The position numbers were made by a program, and so were the translations under genes. From contig CAKUZG010000002.1 in NCBI GenBank assembly GCA_934717805.1, positions 1 to 60,331 on the forward strand: a DNA stretch of 60,331 nucleotides, written 5' to 3'. This DNA comes from an uncultured Candidatus Saccharibacteria bacterium. Its GTDB lineage: Bacteria > Patescibacteriota > Saccharimonadia > Saccharimonadales > Saccharimonadaceae. Under the pieces are notes generated by a model. The model did not search any database and was not told the origin of the DNA. It was given only the letters and a program-made list of their open reading frames with translations. This document shows, one piece after another, positions 60,172 through 60,331 of the stretch; position 1 is the first letter of the stretch, and each line of letters opens with the position of its first letter.

Positions 60172-60204
60172 TGCTCGGTTGACCAAATCAGCCGAGTTTT
60201 ATTT
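60172..60204 (+). terminator. greA terminator
   Basis: CTCGGTTGA and TCAGCCGAG form a 9-bp stem followed by TTTT. Confidence 0.85.
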
Positions 60205-60218
60205 TAAAGAGGAGAATT

Positions 60219-60331
60219 ATGCGATTATCAAAATTATATACCAAAACTAGCAAAACCGTTCCATCTGGTGAAGAAGCTAAAAATGCACAACTTTTGATCA
60301 AAGCTGGATTTGTGCATAAAGAAATGGCTGG
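60219..60331 (+). CDS. proS: Prolyl-tRNA synthetase, N-terminal fragment
   Basis: The 37 codons present (RLSKLYTKTSK, NAQLLIKAGFVHKEMAG) match the start of bacterial ProRS, whose motif 1 region begins here. The gene runs off the end of the window. AGAGGAGA precedes the ATG. Confidence 0.85.
   Translation, partial: MRLSKLYTKTSKTVPSGEEAKNAQLLIKAGFVHKEMA

Noticed and set aside
1..60331. Recoding of TGA as Gly (as in Gracilibacteria/Absconditabacteria)
   Set aside because: TGA ends several genes at the expected length (recJ-like positions aside, e.g. 43292 and 50651) and no conserved protein contains an internal TGA.
1..60331. CRISPR array, insertion sequence, integrase or rRNA operon
   Set aside because: I saw no spaced direct repeats, transposase or integrase motifs, or rRNA signatures. 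The repeats present are the coding minisatellite, the GA and G tracts and hairpins.

Overview
The window looks like a chromosomal segment of a Candidatus Saccharibacteria (TM7) or closely related CPR/Patescibacteria cell. It is AT-rich and densely packed, and it uses the standard code: many genes end in TGA and none needs TGA to be read through. Informational genes are in reduced forms (short IF-2, four-domain S1, short EF-Ts, S21 beside YqeY, zinc-free L31), and there is almost no biosynthesis. Lineage is inferred from protein style and gene order, because no rRNA lies in the window.

Layout. 1-3.2 kb: end of a structured RNA, a RyR-like protein, a KGG protein, a ROK/metalloprotease pair, and an unknown gene behind a promoter whose spacer holds 11 G. 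3.3-8.3 kb: rpsA, infB, a DUF5663-like gene, then def-fmt on the minus strand. 8.4-16.2 kb: a half-size M16-like protein, small unknowns, priA, a winged-helix regulator, recJ, a glycolipid glycosyltransferase, rpsU-yqeY. 16.6-19.1 kb: adk-map, a CDF transporter, tRNA-Thr and tRNA-Tyr. 19.2-22.4 kb: ftsA-ftsZ, a cysteine-less NrdR-like gene, a cysteine-less thioredoxin-fold gene. 22.5-28.2 kb: an isoleucine T-box leader, an EcoRI-type adenine methyltransferase with a GA repeat, a DUF262-HNH nuclease, and ileS. 28.3-32.7 kb: surface and membrane proteins. 32.9-41 kb: rplU, parAB, lepB, htrA, prfA-prmC, ung, rpmE. 41-51 kb: PNTG-anchored surface proteins, rpsB-tsf, serS, nrdH, hpf and several unknown small genes. 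51.2-60.3 kb: secA, an M16 peptidase, xseAB, frr, rseP, a CPBP protease, greA and the start of proS.

The most striking locus is 22.5-25.3 kb. A (GA)9 tract near the 3' end of the methyltransferase gene is followed by three family-type C-terminal ends spaced exactly 79 bp apart. Because 79 is one more than a multiple of three, each end lies in a different reading frame. Gain or loss of one GA unit should therefore swap the C-terminus rather than switch the gene off. The longest frame overlaps the nuclease start codon as ATGA. The methyltransferase and nuclease genes sit between an isoleucine T-box leader and ileS, so this module appears to share a charging-regulated transcript with an essential synthetase gene.

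Three window-wide patterns also stand out. Many genes have a -10 box only 6-9 bases before the start codon, implying leaderless mRNAs, while others have near-perfect Shine-Dalgarno sequences. The palindrome TTCGAA is far too common for this base composition. Three surface proteins carry LPxTG-like or APNTG sorting signals, although no sortase is in the window.
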